From Clostridium sp. (GTDB lineage Bacteria; Bacillota_I; Bacilli_A; RF39; UBA660), in NCBI GenBank assembly GCA_022010095.1, contig CP091739.1, forward strand, positions 1,302,001-1,366,000: a stretch of 64,000 nucleotides of DNA, read 5' to 3'. A program made the position numbers and the translations under genes. Below the pieces are notes generated by a model, which saw only the letters and a list, made by a program, of their open reading frames with translations, was not told the origin of the DNA and ran no database searches. Positions within the stretch are counted from its first letter, which is position 1; every line of letters begins with the position of its first letter. This document shows, piece after piece, positions 32,475-43,085 of this stretch.

Positions 32475-32532
32475 AACACACCTCTATCATAATTTAATTA
32501 TAATATAAAAACAATATCAAAATAAATAAAAA

Positions 32533-32562
32533 AAGATTGTTAAAACATTAACAATCTTCATA
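32533..32562 (-). terminator. terminator of the minus-strand ABC exporter operon
   Basis: AAGATTGTTAA (32533-32543) and TTAACAATCTT (32548-32558). On the minus strand it is followed by a run of seven T (complement of 32526-32532). It ends the operon before protein C. Confidence 0.75.
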
Positions 32563-32574
32563 TCTTAACTACCA

Positions 32575-33360
32575 GCAGAAGTATATTTAGATATTCCTAT
32601 CTTAAATGATATTAGTGCTGGTATTACATAAAGTAAAAACAATTATTGGATACAAAAAGCATAAAAATACGTTATTACTTTTATCTAAAAAATATAATAG
32701 AGGATAATAATTAACAAGAGAGTAAGGTATTATAAAAGTAAAAAACATAAGAACGCCTTTTTTAAAGATTCCCATTGGATATTGTGCTATATTTTTTTAC
32801 CTCCATCTGTAAATAAATTTCTAACTTCTAAACCTTGTACTGTTATGAAACAGTATGAAGCCATAAGTAAGAAGACAGAAAAGAATACAATAATTGATGC
32901 GATACACATAAGTATTAATGAAATAACTTTAATAATATTCCATTTTATATCTAAATTAGATAAAGCAATTATAAATACAATGATAGACTGAAATACTCTT
33001 GAAAACTTAACAAAATCAAACTTACTACATAATACTTGTAATAATATATTTTGTGGTCTTAAAAGCAATCTATCAAAACTACCATCAATTATTAATTTGT
33101 CAAAAGCATCAATACCACGAGCAAATAATTCGTTCATAGAGAAACCAAATTGTATAATTGAAAAAAAGTAAGTAATACTTCATACATTGTAAATCCCTTT
33201 AATATTATCAAACTTATTAAATAAAAGCTATTATTATAAAATAATATGTAAAAATAAACCAAAAAAATTGAGAAAAAGAAACCAACTATAAATGATGTTT
33301 TTATATTCTAAAAGTACTTTTTAAGATGCATTTTTTTAATGATTCAATATATAGTTTCAT
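32575..33360 (-). CDS. ABC-2 family exporter permease (DUF990-like), second permease
   Basis: ATG 33360 overlaps the end of the first permease. It has a broken N-terminal TM region, then the well preserved FARGIDAFDKLIIDGSFDRL LLRP segment. GxFD-LLLRP followed by VQ..FDFVKFSRV is typical of ABC2_membrane_6 (DUF990) permeases. Four more TM helices follow, and it ends IPALISFKIGISKYTSAGS at TAA 32575-32577. About 260 residues. It forms a heteromeric exporter with the neighbouring permease and ATPase; substrate unknown. Confidence 0.8.
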
Positions 33361-33361
33361 A

Positions 33362-34180
33362 TTAACCACCTTGTACACTCGCACATTTTAGTGCTTTTTT
33401 TAGATAATATGAAACCAAGTGTTATAAGAACTATACACCATAATATTCCTATACCAAAGTTTTTTTAATAAAATATGTATATCCATAATTATATGTATTA
33501 AATGGAGTATCACATAAAAACTTAAATGGAAGAACATTTGCGACATTTCTTAACCAATTAGGGAAGAATGCTAAAGGTACAGTTCCACCTGAGAATATTT
33601 CACCAAAAACCATTAAAAAAATGTTATGATACCTTTTTTTCATCTAAAGTAAAGAATACTATTAAATGAATTATCATTGTTACAGATACAACAATAATAC
33701 TAGAAATAAATAATGAAATAATAAATAATATAATGTTTAAAAAAAGCTATTTGGTAAAGTTAAATTATATGGACTAGGTAAGAAATACGATATTAATAAA
33801 ACAGGTAAAAAAATCTAAGAGTAACATTAGCTATTCTTGTTCCATACATTGTAAAAAACCATTTGAAATAGAAGTTTACAGGTCTACAAAGTTCATATGC
33901 TACATTACCATTTTTAATCATAGAAAGTAAATCATCATTTCTCATCCATATATATGTTAGAGAAAAAGAATGCTTGATTAAGCCATAAATAATTTACTAA
34001 ATATTTCATATCCATTGGAACACTTGCTGTATTATTAGATTCATAAAATGCAACATATACCATAATAAATACAACTCCAAAGAATAATTGAGTAGAGATA
34101 CCAGCTAAAGCAGCAGTTCTATATTGTAAAAGCACTTATAAACTTAATCTTAAATAATGATAAATATGATTTAAATTTCA
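33362..34180 (-). CDS. ABC-2 family exporter permease, first permease
   Basis: ATG 34180 overlaps the ATPase stop. It reads MKFKSYLSLFKIKFISALQY, a TM pair, LWMRNDDLLSMIKNGNVAYE, LCRPVNFYFKWFFTMYGTRI, FSGGTVPLAFFPNWLRNVAN and LPFKFLCDTPFNTYNY, ending ALKCASVQGG. The order and the R-P-(V/L) and GG..PL.FFP motifs match the partner permease of DUF990-type ABC exporters. About 265 residues, six TM helices. T-run breaks near 33640 and 33470. Confidence 0.8.
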
Positions 34181-35169
34181 TATTCTTTATACATACGAAC
34201 TATTATATTATCAATATTTTTCACTATTAATCTCTATATCATTAATATTTACTTTAGAAGACAAGTAACTTAAGAAATTAGATACACTTATCATACTAAC
34301 ATCAATCATAAAAATTATAATAATTATCAACTTTTTTTCATAAGAAATAATACCATTCTTTTTTTACATGATTTAATCTTATCATTTGTTTTTAACACTT
34401 ACTTTTTTTAATATGACCATATTTGTTTTTTTAAATGATTAAGTGTTCCATCATAAAAGTATTTGTCCTTTTTCCAATTAGTATAATTCTTTTAGCAAGT
34501 GCTTCGATATCACTCATATCGTGCGTTGTTAATATTACTGTAGTTTTCTTTTCCTTATTTAGTTTTTTGATAAAGTCTCTTACTATTTCTTTAGATACAG
34601 CATCTAATCCTATAGTAGGTTCATCTAAAAATAATATGGATGGATTATGAATTAATGAAGCAGCAATTTCACAGCGCATCCTTTGACCTAAACTAAGTTG
34701 TCTTACTGGAATTCCCATAATATCTTTAATATTAAGTAGGGTAGTAAGTTCTTCCTTATTCTTTTGATACTCTTCATCACTTATATTATAAATATCTTTA
34801 AGTAAATCAAAAGTATCTTCTGCTGGTATATCCCACCATAATTGACTTCTTTGACCAAAGACAACTCCAATATCTTTAACATATTTTTGTCTATCTTTGT
34901 ATGGAACAAGTCCATTAACAGTACACTTACCGCTATCAGGAACTAATATTCCACTAAGTATTTTAATAGCAGTACTTTTCCCAGCACCATTAGGTCCAAT
35001 GTAACCAACAATTTCACCTTTTTCAATTTGAAATGATATATCTTTAACGGCTTCAACATAGATATAATTTCTCTTGAAAAATGATTTTTAAAGTTGCTTT
35101 TTAAACCACTTCTTCTTTTAGCAACCTTAAAAAGGTTTTACTTATGTCTTGAACATTGATGAATGACAT
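34171..35169 (-). CDS. ABC exporter ATP-binding protein
   Basis: ATG 35169. Motifs: head TLKSFFKRNYIYVEAVKDIS, Walker A GYIGPNGAGKSTAIKILSGI (about 35015-34955), Q-loop VFGQRSQLWWDIPAEDTFDL (about 34865-34805), signature VRQLSLGQRMRCEIAASLIH (about 34710-34655), Walker B ILFLDEPTIGLDAVSKE and the H-loop LTTHDMSDIEALAKRIILIG. It ends in a regulatory tail NINDIEINSEKIDNIIVRMY. About 325 residues, in the NodI/ViaB-like long ATPase group that pairs with DUF990 permeases. First gene of the three-gene operon. Confidence 0.9.
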
Positions 35170-35179
35170 TTTATTTTTT

Positions 35180-35328
35180 TCACTTCCTTTCTTACGCAAA
35201 AAAACACACATTTCTTATAAATGTGTAAAATAACGAGTATAAAAAAATTTGAGTACACAAAAAAACGCATGTAATTTCACAAATGTCAACAACAATATAA
35301 CATACAAAATATATAAAATCAATAGAGA
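35180..35328 (-). promoter_or_regulatory. promoter/leader region of the ABC exporter operon
   Basis: Upstream of the ATPase gene (minus strand) there is a TTGACA -35-like box (about 35288-35283) and a hairpin ACACATTT-CTTATA-AATGTGT (about 35206-35227) in the leader, with an RBS AAAGGAAGTG. No convincing -10 at 17 bases. The hairpin could be an operator or a leader structure. Confidence 0.35.
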
Positions 35329-35329
35329 T

Positions 35330-36140
35330 TTATAAATTAAATATAAAAGGCAATAATTCAAGAGTAATAAATGGAATCATATATAATAAAAAAATATAAT
35401 AAGAAGTGAATATTTATATGATTTAAATTTTTTTGATTATCGGCATAATTTCCACAAACGCAAAAATGCAACAAAAAGAGTAATAATACATGCCCAGGTA
35501 ATAATGTTAACAATATAACCATTATTGTCAGTTAAAGCAGGACTACCAAATATTTTTTTAAAAGATTATGTATTATCATTACACCAGTACCATATATTTG
35601 ACCTAATATAAAAGAATTTATTATTTTTTTATCTTTAACTATTAAAGAATAAGCAAGTCCTTCTAAAAAAACCAAATTAGAAATATTAAATAATATCCCA
35701 TATTTCCAATCCTAAATTCACCAATTATCAAATTAAATATACCTTTTTATTAACAATATAATAAACATTGCAATAATACATATATCAACTTTAGTAATTT
35801 CATTATCATTAATTTCATGAAATAAACTAGATTTTAATAAATAAACATTTCCAACAGAGAAAGTTATAACAATTAAAAACCAATATAAATCAATTTCAGG
35901 GTTTAATATAAATGCAATTAATGAAATTATATATATGATAGCTGTATATATTTTTGCTTTTAGAGAAAAAGTAAACTTATTGTTATCAAGTTTATTAAAT
36001 CGTTTATTTTTCTAAGTCTTCTAATTTAATTATAGACTTCTGCATATTATTAAGCATAACATTATGACTTTTTCTCATTATTATCATATATTTCTTTAAG
36101 ATATTTTTAATTTTATCATCAAATTCATTATTTTTTTCAT
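35330..36140 (-). CDS. tandem-family multi-TM protein D
   Basis: ATG 36140. The head MKKNNEFDDKIKNILKKY and VMLNNMQKSIIKLEDLEK are the same as the head of protein E (KDKEFNNKINELEKLY, VLNNMHKSIIKL). About six TM helices follow (including AKIYTAIIYIISLIAFILNP). The hallmark remnant IFGSPALTDNNGYIVNI lies near 35560-35510, and the tail KKFKSYKYSLLIIF and MIPFITLELLPFIFNL closes the protein. D and E end with nearly the same sequence, so they are recent duplicates. Frame breaks near 36010, 35740, 35660 and 35430. Confidence 0.55.
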
Positions 36141-36175
36141 AACTAACTCCTATATCATATTTACAAACATTATCA

Positions 36176-36745
36176 TTAATCTAAGTAAAAAAAGATTGGT
36201 AACATATATAAAAAAATAATATTCTCGTATAATTAGTACTATTAATTTTTATACTTATCATTTTTTTATTATATATACAAGTAATTATAAATGTAATAGT
36301 AGTAATAATTATAGTAATTATAGAAAATGCTTTTATTAAATCACCATATATAACATTATCAAATTGTAATAAATTACCAACTTCCATATATCCATATATT
36401 GATATAACTATACAAATAGATGATATAAAAATACCAGTTTCAGTGTCTCTAAGTCCAAATAATACTCCAGCATAAAAAACAATATAAAACATCATAAAAA
36501 GCAATAAAATCAGAAAAAACATAACTACTTCCTTTAGAACTATTGGTTGTAATTAAAAAAATATCATAGTTGATATTATAAAAAAATACTACATTAATGA
36601 TTTTTTTGAATTAAAAACAATTATCCATTTTATTAATAATAATGTTTAATTCATCCATAGTTTCTTTAGGATTCTTATCATAATGTTTCTTTAACCCATC
36701 AGCAAGTTCATTAAATAATTTATCATCTTTATTTTTCTTCTTCAT
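36176..36745 (-). CDS. tandem-family multi-TM protein F
   Basis: ATG 36745 (MKKKNKDDKLFNELADGLKK) with head HYDKNPKETMDELNIIINKM, a first TM near 36580 and then MFFLILLLFMMFYIVFYAGV, LFGLRDTETGIFISSICIVI and IYGDLIKAFSIITIIITTIT, ending near FYLD at TAA 36176. It is the duplicate of protein G. NPKETMDEL also resembles NPDTTIKEL of protein A. One or two T/A-run breaks separate the head from the TM region. Confidence 0.55.
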
Positions 36746-36757
36746 TATATAACCTCA

Positions 36758-37370
36758 CTACAAATTAAATATAAATGGTAAAAAAATTCAATAACTAAAA
36801 AAATGGAATCATATATAATAAAAAAATATAATAAGAATTGAATATTTATATGCTTTAAACTTCTCATTTGTACAATAAATCCTACTTGCAACACAAACAA
36901 TTATAAACGAAATAGCACATATATAAATAGTAGTTAAAGCACCATTACCACCATTATCACTCATGACTGGACTTTTAAATATATTTATAATTCTTGGTCC
37001 AACCATTAATCCCATACCAACTAGAGTAAAAAGATATAGCATAGCAAAATATTTCTTTTCTGTTTTAAAGAAGCAAGCATAGCTTAAAAAGAACCAAACA
37101 AGCCCGGCAAAATATGTATCAAATTTAAAATCGTTCCAGATTAAATTAAGTATACCAACTATTATTAATATAATAAGTACAACTAGATCATATTTTTTTC
37201 ATCTTTAGTAGGCTTGATAATTTCTCTTTTTCCTTTTTTACATTTCCATTCTTAAGTTTATTTAATTTAATTATAGACTTATGCATATTATTAAGAACCC
37301 TCTGATGACCATTAGTATTATATAATTTTTCAAGTTCATTAATTTTATTATTAAATTCTTTATCTTTCAT
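36758..37370 (-). CDS. tandem-family multi-TM protein E
   Basis: ATG 37370. Head MKDKEFNNKINELEKLYNTN and RVLNNMHKSIIKLNKLKNGN; TM segments VLIILIIVGILNLIW and TYFAGLVWFFLSYACF; hallmark GMGLMVGPRIINIFKSPVMS (about 37020-36960) with DNGGNG; tail NEKFKAYKYSILII and MIPFLVIEFLPFIFNL. It ends at 36758. About 200 residues. With protein G it forms the upstream copy of a duplicated two-gene unit (G-E and F-D). Confidence 0.6.
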
Positions 37371-37405
37371 AACTTTTTCTCCTATAACATATTTATTATT
37401 ACTAC

Positions 37406-37984
37406 TTAATACTCTAAATAGAATAATAGGTATAATATATGAAAATAATATTCCTATAAAATTACCTTTGTTTAATTTAAACTTATCATTTAGATTATAT
37501 ATACATGTAATTGTTATTAAAACTATAATAGATATACAAGTAATAATAAATAATACTGTAATTAAATCGCCATATAAGCAATTATCAGTAAATAAATAAC
37601 TATATAATTCAGTAGGAATCATCATATAAAATCCTATTAAAAGAAGTGTAATTAAGAAGAAAATACCATTACTTTTACTTCTAAGTCCTATTAAGACACC
37701 AACATATATAAAAAAACACATGAATATAGATAAACAGTAAAATCACTTTCTAAAAGCATCTAAACTTTTTATAATAATTAGAAGTAATTAAAAAAATATA
37801 ATACAAAACAATAATAAAGAAAAAAAATAAACTAATCTTACGTAATTTAGAAGCAATCTCTATATTATTAATAAGAATATCTAATTCATCCATAGTTTCT
37901 TTAGGTCTCTCATTATAATGTTCCTTAAACTGTACAACAAATTCATCAAAAGATTTTTTTATCCATTTTATCATTATTATTCAT
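37406..37984 (-). CDS. tandem-family multi-TM protein G
   Basis: I take ATG 37984 (MNNNDKMDKK, one A-run break near 37960). Head FDEFVVQFKEHYNERPKETM and DELDILINNIEIASKLRKIS, first TM LFFFFIIVLYYIFLI, then MCFFIYVGVLIGLRSKSNGI, LLIGFYMMIPTELYSYLFTD and LYGDLITVLFIITCISIIVL. It ends FYLEY near 37406. It aligns with protein F through the head (KETMDEL), the GVL.GLR loop and the YGDLI TM. Divergent from the plus-strand gene at 38051. Confidence 0.55.
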
Positions 37985-38050
37985 AAGTAACCTCTTTATT
38001 CTATATAAATTATATCACAAATATGTTATAATACCAACAGAGGTAAAAAT

Positions 38051-38320
38051 ATGAAAAATAAAAATGTGATAAAAAGTAAATTCAAATTAGAAATATTTAT
38101 TATTATATTATCTATATCTTCAATACTAATTCATTTATATAAGATTATATTTAGACATGATAAATTAACAACAGAATTAATATTAACATTAGTAGTTCTT
38201 TTTAATAGTAATTATATCAATAATAGTATTACTTAATAAAAATATATATAAAGGTTATAAAAAGATAGAATATATATTTCATCATTAGATTTAGTAAATA
38301 GAAGAATATTAAAAAGATAA
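38051..38320 (+). CDS. small two-TM protein
   Basis: ATG 38051 after AGAGGT. It reads MKNKNVIKSKFKLEIFIIIL with TM1 (residues about 13-30), TTELILTLVVLFLIVIISII with TM2, then a basic tail NIYKGYKKIEYISSLDLVNR ending ILKR at 38320. One T-run break near 38200. Unknown function. It begins a run of closely packed plus-strand genes leading to the YbaK-like gene. Its promoter (TATAAT near 38020) faces that of protein G. Confidence 0.5.
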
Positions 38321-38321
38321 T

Positions 38322-38546
38322 ATGAAAATAAAAGATATAGAAAAAGTATGGTTTTTGCTACTGACTTAAAAATTAAATTTGAATAAATATGATATAGTTC
38401 TTCAAAGTAAAGATAAGAAGTTAGTAATACCAGTAACACAATTTAAGAATAAAGATTTATTAAAGTTATTAGAATTAATAGAAGATAAGACTAAAAATTA
38501 AAACCAACAGGTCTTGCTAAACATTTAAGAAAGACAGAAAAAAATA
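38322..38546 (+). CDS. small soluble hypothetical protein
   Basis: MKIKDIEKVWFLLTDLKINL, then VLQSKDKKLVIPVTQFKNKD and LLKLLELIEDKTKN; after one A-run correction near 38495 it continues KPTGLAKHLRKTEKK and ends just before the next ATG at 38547. About 75 residues. The KDLLKLLELIEDKTK helix is amphipathic. No family recognised. Confidence 0.4.
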
Positions 38547-39023
38547 ATGAAAACCAATGTAATGAGAATACTTGATCAAAAGAAGATAAAATATATAGTT
38601 CATACTTATGAAAATGCTATTAAGCGGTATAGAAGTAGCAGATGTTTTAAATGAAAGTTATGATAAAGTTTTTTTAAGACACTAGTGACAGTATCAAATA
38701 CAAATAATCATTATGTTTTTTTGTTGTACCTGTTAACAAAGAATTAGATTTAAAGAAAGCAGCTAAAGTAGTAGGTGAAAAAGAGTATAGAAATGTTAAA
38801 GTCATCACTTTTTACTTCCACTTACAGGTTATATTCATGGAGGATGTTCACCAATCGGAATGAAAAAAACAATTTAGAACAATTATTGATAATTCTGCTT
38901 CATTTAAAGATAAAATATTTGTTAGTGGTGGTAAAATAGGTTATCAAATAGAAATAGAATTAAGTGAACTTAAAAAAAGTGATAAATTATGAACTTGATG
39001 ATATTACAAAAGATATTAATTAA
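38547..39023 (+). CDS. ybaK: Cys-tRNA(Pro)/Cys-tRNA(Cys) deacylase, YbaK/EbsC family
   Basis: ATG 38547. It reads MKTNVMRILDQKKIKYIVHT, AISGIEVADVLNESYDKVFK TLV, then FVVPVNKELDLKKAAKVVGE, KSIEML and PLTGYIHGGCSPIGMKKQFR (about 38820-38880), ending ITKDIN at 39023. The GYxxGGxSPxG and the invariant Lys of the K-T-L-V motif are typical of YbaK. It hydrolyses Cys mischarged on tRNA(Pro). About 158 residues, the standard length; four A/T-run breaks. Confidence 0.88.
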
Positions 39024-39028
39024 AAAAA

Positions 39029-39728
39029 GTGAGTTGTTATTATGGAAAAAAACACATTGGATTTAGTGAAGAGCAAAAAAAGAAAAAGATGAGAAAAGAA
39101 GCTGTACTAGATTATATAGAAACAAGTGAAAATTTAAAACAATCAAAAAAAGAAAAGAATCAAAAGAATAATATGTGCAGTAATAATGATCATCATATTA
39201 ATAAAGATATTTTTTTGGAACAATAGAAATAACTAATCCTCTAGGATATCCTAGTCCAAAAGCAAGATACTATAATGTGAAAGTAAATGGAAAAACAAAT
39301 CCCTATTAACTATACAACTAAACATTCTTTTCCAATTATTCCTTATGTAGTAAATATTAATAGTTACTATAGAGGATATAATTATACAAATAATCCTAAA
39401 GATTCATACATTGTAAAAGCAGATGATTCAACAAGTTATAATGTAGAAATAAGTTCATATAGTTGTTATGCTAAAAAAAGTACAAGTTGAATGTGTAAGA
39501 CCAGATAAAGAAATGAAAGAAAATAATGATGAAGAATATTTCAAAATGGAAATAGAAAGAACAACTAAGCCTCGTAAAAAAGTTTATAGTGGAGAATTGT
39601 TAAATGATTTTGCACCATATGTAAAAGAAGAAGGCATATACATGATTAGAATATATGCAAAACATAGATTCACAACAAACGCAATAGAAATCGAATTCAT
39701 AAATACTGATAAACTAACATATAATTAA
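39029..39728 (+). CDS. hypothetical protein with CHC-rich beta domain
   Basis: GTG 39029 (SCYYGKKHIGFSEEQKKKK) or the ATG at 39042 starts a Lys-rich head. After a T-run break near 39215 it continues TIEITNPLGYPSPKARYYNV, PINYTTKHSFPIIPYVVNIN, YIVKADDSTSYNVEISSYSC and ELLNDFAPYVKEEGIYMIRI, ending EIEFINTDKLTYN at 39728. About 230 residues, mostly beta in the second half, like an Ig-type or lipocalin-type sandwich. No signal peptide. Unknown function. Confidence 0.45.
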
Positions 39729-39741
39729 GAAAAAAATATTC

Positions 39742-39827
39742 GTACCAAATAGCTCGTCAATCTGCAAAGATTAAACAAGAACAAATGCTCGTTTGCAGAG
39801 GGGGATAATTTATGTTATAATAATCTC
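39742..39827 (+). promoter_or_regulatory. duplicated leaderless promoter cassette, copy 1
   Basis: TTGCAG (39793-39798), 17-base spacer, TATAAT (39816-39821), then exactly six bases to ATG 39828. With the usual start site seven bases after the -10 box, transcription would begin at the A of the ATG. No Shine-Dalgarno exists in that space. The 86 bases from GTACCAAATA to the ATG recur at 52397-52482 with only a few differences; CTGCAAA (about 39772) and TTTGCAG (about 39792) form an inverted repeat here. Confidence 0.7.
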
Positions 39828-42198
39828 ATGAATAAGATAGTAAATGTGCTAAAAAAAAGTATATGTATGTAGTAGCAATATTCATAGTAGTGAGTATTAT
39901 TTTTAGGTGTATCTTACTCGAATTTTTATTGTCACTTCAAATAATCATAAAAGCAGACAGAAATGTATATTGGAGAATTAAAATATTCAATAGAAATAGA
40001 TGGAAGTAGTACTAATACATTATCAGTACCAACAGGTGAAACAATTATTGATGTTAAAGTAAATAATCAAAATCCAGTAGATACATATTATAAATTACTT
40101 TATTTAAAAAAAATTCAAATTTAACAGTTAAATATTATGAAACAACTAAAGATACAGATGATGTTGTTACAACCTATAGCAAGCCAAATGATTCAATAAC
40201 AAATAGTAACTCAAATACTATAAAGCTAAAAAAATAACAAATTCTAGTACTTCTTCCCAAAAATATAGGGTTAAGTGTAAAAAGGTGGATATATAACAAA
40301 TACAGTGAATGATATAATAACACCATCTACATATAGTGAAATAACTTTAGCAGATACAAGTACAAATACATACTTTTGTACAACAACAGATACATTAACA
40401 CAAGGTTTACAATATGTAAATGGGCAATATACTTATGCTTATAAACAGCAAGGAGATTATTCAAGTTCAGGTTTAGCATGGAATAATATGACTAATAATG
40501 GCTGGGGCGTACAATTAACTGATAAATCTAGCACAGACCCAGTAGTGAGCAAGTTATGTACATATATAAATAATAAACCAATTATTTCAATGTCATTTAT
40601 GTTTTATAAAAGTCAAGCTACAACGATAGATTTAAGTAACTTCAACACATCAAAAGTAGCAAATATGAGTAGAATGTTTGAGGAAAGCCAAGTCACAACA
40701 CTAGATACAAGTAATTTTGATACATTAAACGTAACAGATATGAGTGGTATGTTTTCTATTAGTCAAGCTACAACAATAGATGTAAGTAATTTTTGATACA
40801 AGCAATGTAACAAATATGAGTTATATGTTTAATAGAAGCAAAGCTACAGTCCTAGATTTAAGTAATTTTGATACGAGTAATGTAACTAACATGGGTGATA
40901 TGTTTTATATGAGCAAAGCTATTACATTAGATTTAAGTAACTTCAACACATCAAAAGTAATTGACATGATTTGGATGTTTTCCTATAGTCATGCCACAAC
41001 AATAAATGTAAGTAGCTTTGATACATCAAAAGTAGTGAATATGGGCTATATGTTTTATTATACCAAGTCAGTAACCTTAGATGTGAGCAAATTTAATACA
41101 AGTAATGTTAGTAATATGAGTTATATGTTTGCTGAAAGCAAAGTCACAACCCTAGATTTAAATAATTTTGACACAACAAAAGTAACAGACATGAGTTATA
41201 TGTTTGCTGGTATTCCAACTACAACATTAGATATAAGTAGTTTTGATACAAGTAATGTTAGAAATATGGATTTTTATGTTTGCTAATAGAAATATCAAAA
41301 CAATATATGTAAGTAATAAATTCAACACAAAAAAATGTTACTATTAGTACAAAAAAATGTTTAACAATTCTATTAATCTAGTTGGTGGTGCAGGAACAAA
41401 ATATAATAGTTCTTATATTGATAAAACCTATGCTAGAATAGACGGTGGAACAAGTAATCCGGGATATTTTACTGATATTGCTGATAAGCCTAGTGAACCT
41501 AATTCCTTTAGTACTGATTCATGGCCAACTATAGCAAAAGCAGTTAAAGATAACAATATAAGTAAATATAATGTTGGAGATACTAAAACAATAGATATGG
41601 GAACATATGGAACACATACACTTCGTATAGCAAATACTTCAACACCAAGTGAATGTTCTACTTCAGGATTCTCACAAACAGCTTGTGGATTTGTACTTGA
41701 GTTTGCTGATATTATAACAACACATAATATGAATGATAGTGGTTATAATAATGGTTGGTCATCAAGTAGTATGAGAACATTTGTAAATAATGATATATAT
41801 AATGCTTTACCAAGTGATTTGAAAAAAATGGAATTATTAATACAACAGTTATATCTGGTTATAATAGTTCATCTACAACTAATTTAATTTCTAATGATAA
41901 ATTATATTTATTATCTACTAGTGAAGTATGGACTCAAGGTACATCAAATAAAAATAACTAATGCTACAAATGATTCAACTAGGCAATTAGATTATTATAA
42001 AAAAATTTAGAAGTATCTACTACTAAAGGTAGTGGAGCAATTAAGAAAAATGGTACAGATAGTGCTATATGGTGGCTTCGTACTTCTACTTATTATAGTC
42101 CTTATTCTCCTTTTGTAGTTTTTAATGATGGCTCTTGGGCTAGTGAATTTGATTCTAGTTATGTATTTGGCGTCTCCCCAGCATTCCGCATCGGCTAA
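39828..42198 (+). CDS. BspA-like (DUF285) repeat surface protein with DUF6273 tail, copy 1
   Basis: N-terminal signal anchor (KKYMYVVAIFIVVSIILGVS), a beta domain of about 150 residues (GELKYSIEIDG, NPVDTYYKLLY, LSVKGGYI), a shared module NNGWGVQLTDKSSTDPV with LCTYINNKPI, then about nine 24-residue DUF285 repeats with consensus TTLDLSNFDTSNVTNMSYMF (about 40590-41290). A linker YIDKTYARIDGGTSNPGYFT leads to a DUF6273 domain (TFVNNDIYNALPSDL, WWLRT) ending SPAFRIG at 42198. About 785 residues. Anchored by the N-terminus, no LPxTG. It probably mediates adhesion or ligand binding. Short A/T-run breaks. The last 130 bases differ sharply in codon use. Confidence 0.85.
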
Positions 42199-42203
42199 CT
42201 TAA
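42070..42203 (+). other. candidate hypervariable 3' region (DGR-like VR), copy 1
   Basis: It starts at a block identical in copy 2 (TGGTGGCTTCGTAC) and ends with CCAGCATTCCGCAT and GGCTAACT, also shared, the latter reaching past the stop. Between them about 25 of 30 codons end in T, and the two copies differ at most positions. The gene upstream favours A-ending codons (ACA, TCA, TTA). NNY-rich variation next to a fixed GC-richer 3' end is what AAY codons give after adenine mutagenesis in diversity-generating retroelements. Confidence 0.45.
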
Positions 42204-42207
42204 CAAT

Positions 42208-42243
42208 AAGTGGAATAACCAAACATTATTCCACTTTTCTTTT
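42208..42243 (+). terminator. terminator after BspA-like copy 1
   Basis: AAGTGGAATAA (42208-42218) and TTATTCCACTT (42226-42236) followed by TTCTTTT. Confidence 0.8.
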
Positions 42244-42363
42244 GCTTAAACATCAATTCATATAAAAACCACTAGGAAATCTTACTTATTTTGCTTTACA
42301 ATCTTATATAAATAGTTATATACTAATTATGATAATTTTTTTGTAGTTATTGAAAGGAGTATT

Positions 42364-43085
42364 ATGATAGAATTAATTGCTATTTATTTTTGAAAGAGAT
42401 AATAAAATAATATTAAATAATATAAATTTAAAAACTTGAAAAAGAATAAGTTTTTATTCATTGACTGGGCCTAATGGTAGTGGAAAAAGTACACTTGCTA
42501 AAGTAATAATGGGACTTACTATTCCAGATAAAGGTAAAATTCTATTTAATGGAGAAGATATTACTAACAAAAAGTATTGATGAAAGAGCTAAACTAGGAA
42601 TAGGCTTTGCATTTCAAACACCAGTATGTTTTAAAGGAATAACTGTTTATGATTTATTAAGTGTTGCTTCTAATAAGAGTCTTACTAAAAAAAAGAAGCA
42701 TGTAATATATTAAGTAAAGTAGGACTATGTGCTTTAGAATATATAGATAGAGAAGTTAATAAATCACTTTCAGGAGGAGAACTTAAGAGAATAGAAATAG
42801 CAAGTGTTATCGCAAGAGATCCTAAATTTGCTATATTTGATGAACCTGAAGCTGGAATAGATTTATGGAGTTTTTAATAGTCTAAATAAAGTATTTAAAA
42901 ATATTCAAGAAAAATAATGATGCGACTACTTTAGTAATATCACACCAAGAAAAAAAATACTTGATATTGCTGATGAAATAATACTTATGGAAAACGGAAC
43001 TATTAAGAAAGTTGGTTCTAAAGAAGAAGTTATATCTAACATAAATAGTAAACCATGTTGTAAAGTAGGTGAGATGAATGAATAA
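42364..43085 (+). CDS. sufC: SufC-like ATPase of the minimal SUF (SMS) system
   Basis: ATG 42364 after GAAAGGAG. Walker A TGPNGSGKSTLAKVIMGLTI (about 42465-42525), Q-loop FAFQTPVCFKGITVYDLL, signature NKSLSGGELKRIEIASVIAR (about 42760-42820), Walker B FAIFDEPEAGIDLWSF and H-loop TLVISHQEKILDIADEIILM. About 240 residues. DEPEAGIDLWS and short size match the SufC-type ATPases that pair with a single SufB-like scaffold. The pair assembles Fe-S clusters; PFOR and the radical SAM protein here need them. Overlaps the next gene by eight bases. Confidence 0.85.

Noticed and set aside
40590..41290. Tandem 72-base periodic repeats as CRISPR or minisatellite
   Set aside because: The period is 24 codons of DUF285 protein repeats in frame; no constant DNA repeat with unrelated spacers.
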